Below are positions 62,425-64,000 of a stretch of DNA of 64,000 nt, one piece after another. Within the stretch, counting starts at the first letter, position 1, and each line of letters begins with the position of its first letter. The notes below the pieces were generated by a model. The model was not told the origin of the DNA and did no database searches. It worked only from the letters and a program-made list of their open reading frames with translations. Made by a program: the position numbers and the translations under genes. The stretch is from Thermanaerothrix sp. (lineage in GTDB: Bacteria; Synergistota; Synergistia; Synergistales; Synergistaceae): assembly GCA_026417795.1 (NCBI GenBank), contig JAOACP010000001.1, forward strand, positions 1 through 64,000, read 5' to 3'.

Positions 62425-63827
62425 CTTATCCGCATCTCTTTCCATGGAATTATTGCGATTCCTTGGAATCCCAGGGTCAGGAGCATGCTTACTTCCGGCG
62501 GTATCCTTAACCCGCAAAGGGCTGTGTGAATGAGCAAAGACCAGCCAAGGATGGCGAAGGACATCCTATGCCGTAGCCTCCTTGGAAGGTATATGGGGGT
62601 TAGGAAGAAAACAGCCACGAAGGTCCAGCTTAGGCGGCCCACGAACATTATGTCGTAGTTAGGGATATGGCTTATAAGAAGCGCCACTGTGGCGATGAGA
62701 AGTATAGCCCCGCGATTTAATAGCATCCAGTGGTCGTGTCGGGTTTCTTTGGTGTGGGTTAAGCGTACGTTGTCTTTCCCAAGCCCTCCAATGTCGTAAC
62801 ATACGGCGGATGCCGCGAGCAGTAGCTGAGAGTTGGCGGTGCTGACCGCTGCCGCCATCACCGATACGAAGAAAAGGCCTGCAGCCCAGCTGGGACATTG
62901 GGAACTCAACAGCCGAAGTAGCCCCTCTGGATGGGCGCCATGAAATACGTTGGAAGGAATTGATGAAAAGATGAGGGCCATGGAGGACAACAGCAGGTAT
63001 ACCAAGCCTATCAGCACAGGGGATATGGAAAGCATTGCGAACGCATCCCTCTCTTTCCTGCAAGCCATGATCCTTATCCCGTATTGGGGGTTTGCTGCGA
63101 CCCCAAGACCCCAGGCTAGTGCGGAGCTGATTACCTGAAGGGATTCAGTGGGAGATTCCCATACGTTGAGTTTGCTCGGTGAGGAAGCAGAGATTTCCCT
63201 TATGGCATGCCAAAACGGTTTTAGGTTTACGTTTAACTCAATTGCAGCCACCAAAACTCCCACGATGATTACCAGCAGGTTCAATGCGTCACTCTTGACA
63301 ACCGATTGGTATCCTCCGAAGGTGGTGTAAAGTACGAATAGGTACACCAGGGCGGTGGAGCTGAACCCGTATGGTATCCCCAGCATGTGGGAGGCCACCA
63401 GCCCAAATGCCTTGAACTGTATTGCTATGTATGGCACGTATGATGCGAGCAACACCGCGCCGCCAAGCTTTACTAGCCTGTTGTCTTCGTAAAACTTGCC
63501 CACGAATTCCGGCACGCTTACGCTTCTTGACGCCCTTAGCCTTAGGACCGCAAAGGGCATTGGTATTAACCCCAACAGCCAGCCGTTTACGGATCCTGCG
63601 AAAGCCACCATCCCGTCGTGTATCATCCAGGTGGTGAAGCCAATGATGGATGCGGCGCTTAGCCAGGTGGCGCAAAAGGTCATGGTGCTGAATAGGACAC
63701 CCGTGTCCCTCCCGCCAAGGTAGAACCTTCTAATGCTGTCCCGCCATGGGAAGGTTTGTCCTGTTAGGAGTATTATGGCCAGGGTGTACCCGCTGAAGGC
63801 AATTAGGTTTACGGCTAACGATGGCAT
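62421..63827 (-). CDS. SLC5/SSS-family sodium symporter (PutP-like)
   Basis: The 468-residue protein has about 13 membrane helices and SSS features: RRFYLGGRDTGVLFSTMTFC, ATWLSAASIIGFTTWM, YTTFGGYQSVVKSDALNLLV and AAVSTANSQLLLAAS with sodium-site-like residues. It overlaps the kinase start by ATGA. In CbrA-type kinases an SLC5 domain is fused to the kinase; here the two parts are separate but translationally coupled. The substrate may be 5-oxoproline or glutamate (inference). Confidence 0.9.
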   Translation of the reverse strand: MPSLAVNLIAFSGYTLAIILLTGQTFPWRDSIRRFYLGGRDTGVLFSTMTFCATWLSAASIIGFTTWMIHDGMVAFAGSVNGWLLGLIPMPFAVLRLRASRSVSVPEFVGKFYEDNRLVKLGGAVLLASYVPYIAIQFKAFGLVASHMLGIPYGFSSTALVYLFVLYTTFGGYQSVVKSDALNLLVIIVGVLVAAIELNVNLKPFWHAIREISASSPSKLNVWESPTESLQVISSALAWGLGVAANPQYGIRIMACRKERDAFAMLSISPVLIGLVYLLLSSMALIFSSIPSNVFHGAHPEGLLRLLSSQCPSWAAGLFFVSVMAAAVSTANSQLLLAASAVCYDIGGLGKDNVRLTHTKETRHDHWMLLNRGAILLIATVALLISHIPNYDIMFVGRLSWTFVAVFFLTPIYLPRRLRHRMSFAILGWSLLIHTALCGLRIPPEVSMLLTLGFQGIAIIPWKEMRIR

Positions 63828-63916
63828 CTTGTCTTTTGCCTGTACCTTATTAGAATGGCGCTCAAACTGAACGGGAGCACCAGAAGGATGGAGAACACTA
63901 AAAGGTTTGCCCGCAT
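63815..63916 (-). CDS. 33-residue membrane peptide coupled to symporter
   Basis: A 33-codon frame (ATG 63916, TAG 63815-63817) encodes MRANLLVFSILLVLPFSLSA then a basic tail. This is a single membrane helix followed by RYRQKTRCHR. It has an SD GGAAGGGGG, and its end overlaps the symporter start by 13 nt. Small one-helix accessory subunits are known beside some sodium symporters. Recognised by hand only. Confidence 0.55.
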   Translation of the reverse strand: MRANLLVFSILLVLPFSLSAILIRYRQKTRCHR

Positions 63917-63964
63917 TTTTTTTTACGCCCCCTTCCGTTGAGATCCCACGCAGATAAGATTTTA

Positions 63965-63994
63965 GGTATAATTGACGATGTCAGTAATTGTCAA
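63965..63994 (-). promoter_or_regulatory. Sigma-70 promoter for symporter-kinase-regulator-rpoN operon
   Basis: On the minus strand a perfect TTGACA (63994-63989), 18-bp spacer and TATACC (63970-63965). The plus strand overlaps TGAC-GAT-GTCA (63974-63984) and GTCA-AA-TGAC (63990-63999), possible operator half-sites. Confidence 0.7.
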
Positions 63995-64000
63995 ATGACG

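Overview
The window looks like GC-rich chromosomal DNA from a member of the Synergistota, probably a motile amino-acid-fermenting relative of Thermanaerovibrio or Aminomonas. This is an inference from gene content, gene order, outer-membrane features and the frequent TTG/GTG starts; no marker was searched against a database. Bases 4-36 are an exact Illumina Nextera read-1 transposase adapter, so the window begins at the raw end of a draft contig and truncates argS artificially. I saw no rRNA, tRNA, CRISPR array or insertion sequence.

Layout. (1) 1-7.8 kb: argS tail, an FtsB/DivIC-like gene, then rpsF-ssb-rpsR-DUF2232-rplI-dnaB headed by an S6:S18-type autoregulatory mRNA structure, a ParB/Noc-like protein and an O-antigen-ligase-like membrane protein. 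(2) 7.9-11.7 kb: DUF3084, a small zinc-ribbon-like protein, a GNAT, metK and comF. (3) 11.7-25 kb: late flagellar genes in nearly the Bacillus order (comF-yvyF-flgM-flgN-flgK-flgL-fliW-csrA-[maf]-flagellin-flaG), with two matching sigma-28 promoters and a probable CsrA-regulated flagellin leader. (4) 25-33.4 kb: a sugar-modification island (aldo/keto reductase, amidotransferase with HisH/HisF-like partners, acetyltransferase, SpsF, class III aminotransferase, PseB, PseC). It probably makes a nonulosonate-type sugar that the adjacent Maf protein attaches to flagellin. (5) 33.4-41.1 kb: DUF3343, OmpH/Skp, a livHMGF ABC transporter without an adjacent binding protein, an adenosine-specific kinase family gene, and a divergent pair (SSS symporter and periplasmic binding protein) around a perfect 21-bp palindrome. 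(6) 41.2-44.5 kb: a tight DRTGG / RsbW-like ATPase / [FeFe]-hydrogenase-like / DRTGG / PHP cluster of unknown role. (7) 44.5-53.6 kb: radA, NfeD-like plus slipin, leuS, holA, rpsT, and rpmH-rnpA-yidD-yidC-jag. (8) 53.6-64 kb, all on the minus strand: a small membrane peptide, an SLC5-type symporter, a sensor kinase, an NtrC-like regulator and a short sigma-54. After a terminator comes a clear -24/-12 promoter driving NRAMP-pxpB-pxpC-pxpA-ycsI, a 5-oxoproline utilisation operon.

The most interesting unit is region 8. It appears to be a self-contained circuit in which a transporter-coupled two-component system and a locally encoded, reduced sigma-54 control 5-oxoproline (and perhaps D-glutamate) catabolism. 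Regions 6 and 4 are the next best candidates for undescribed biochemistry.
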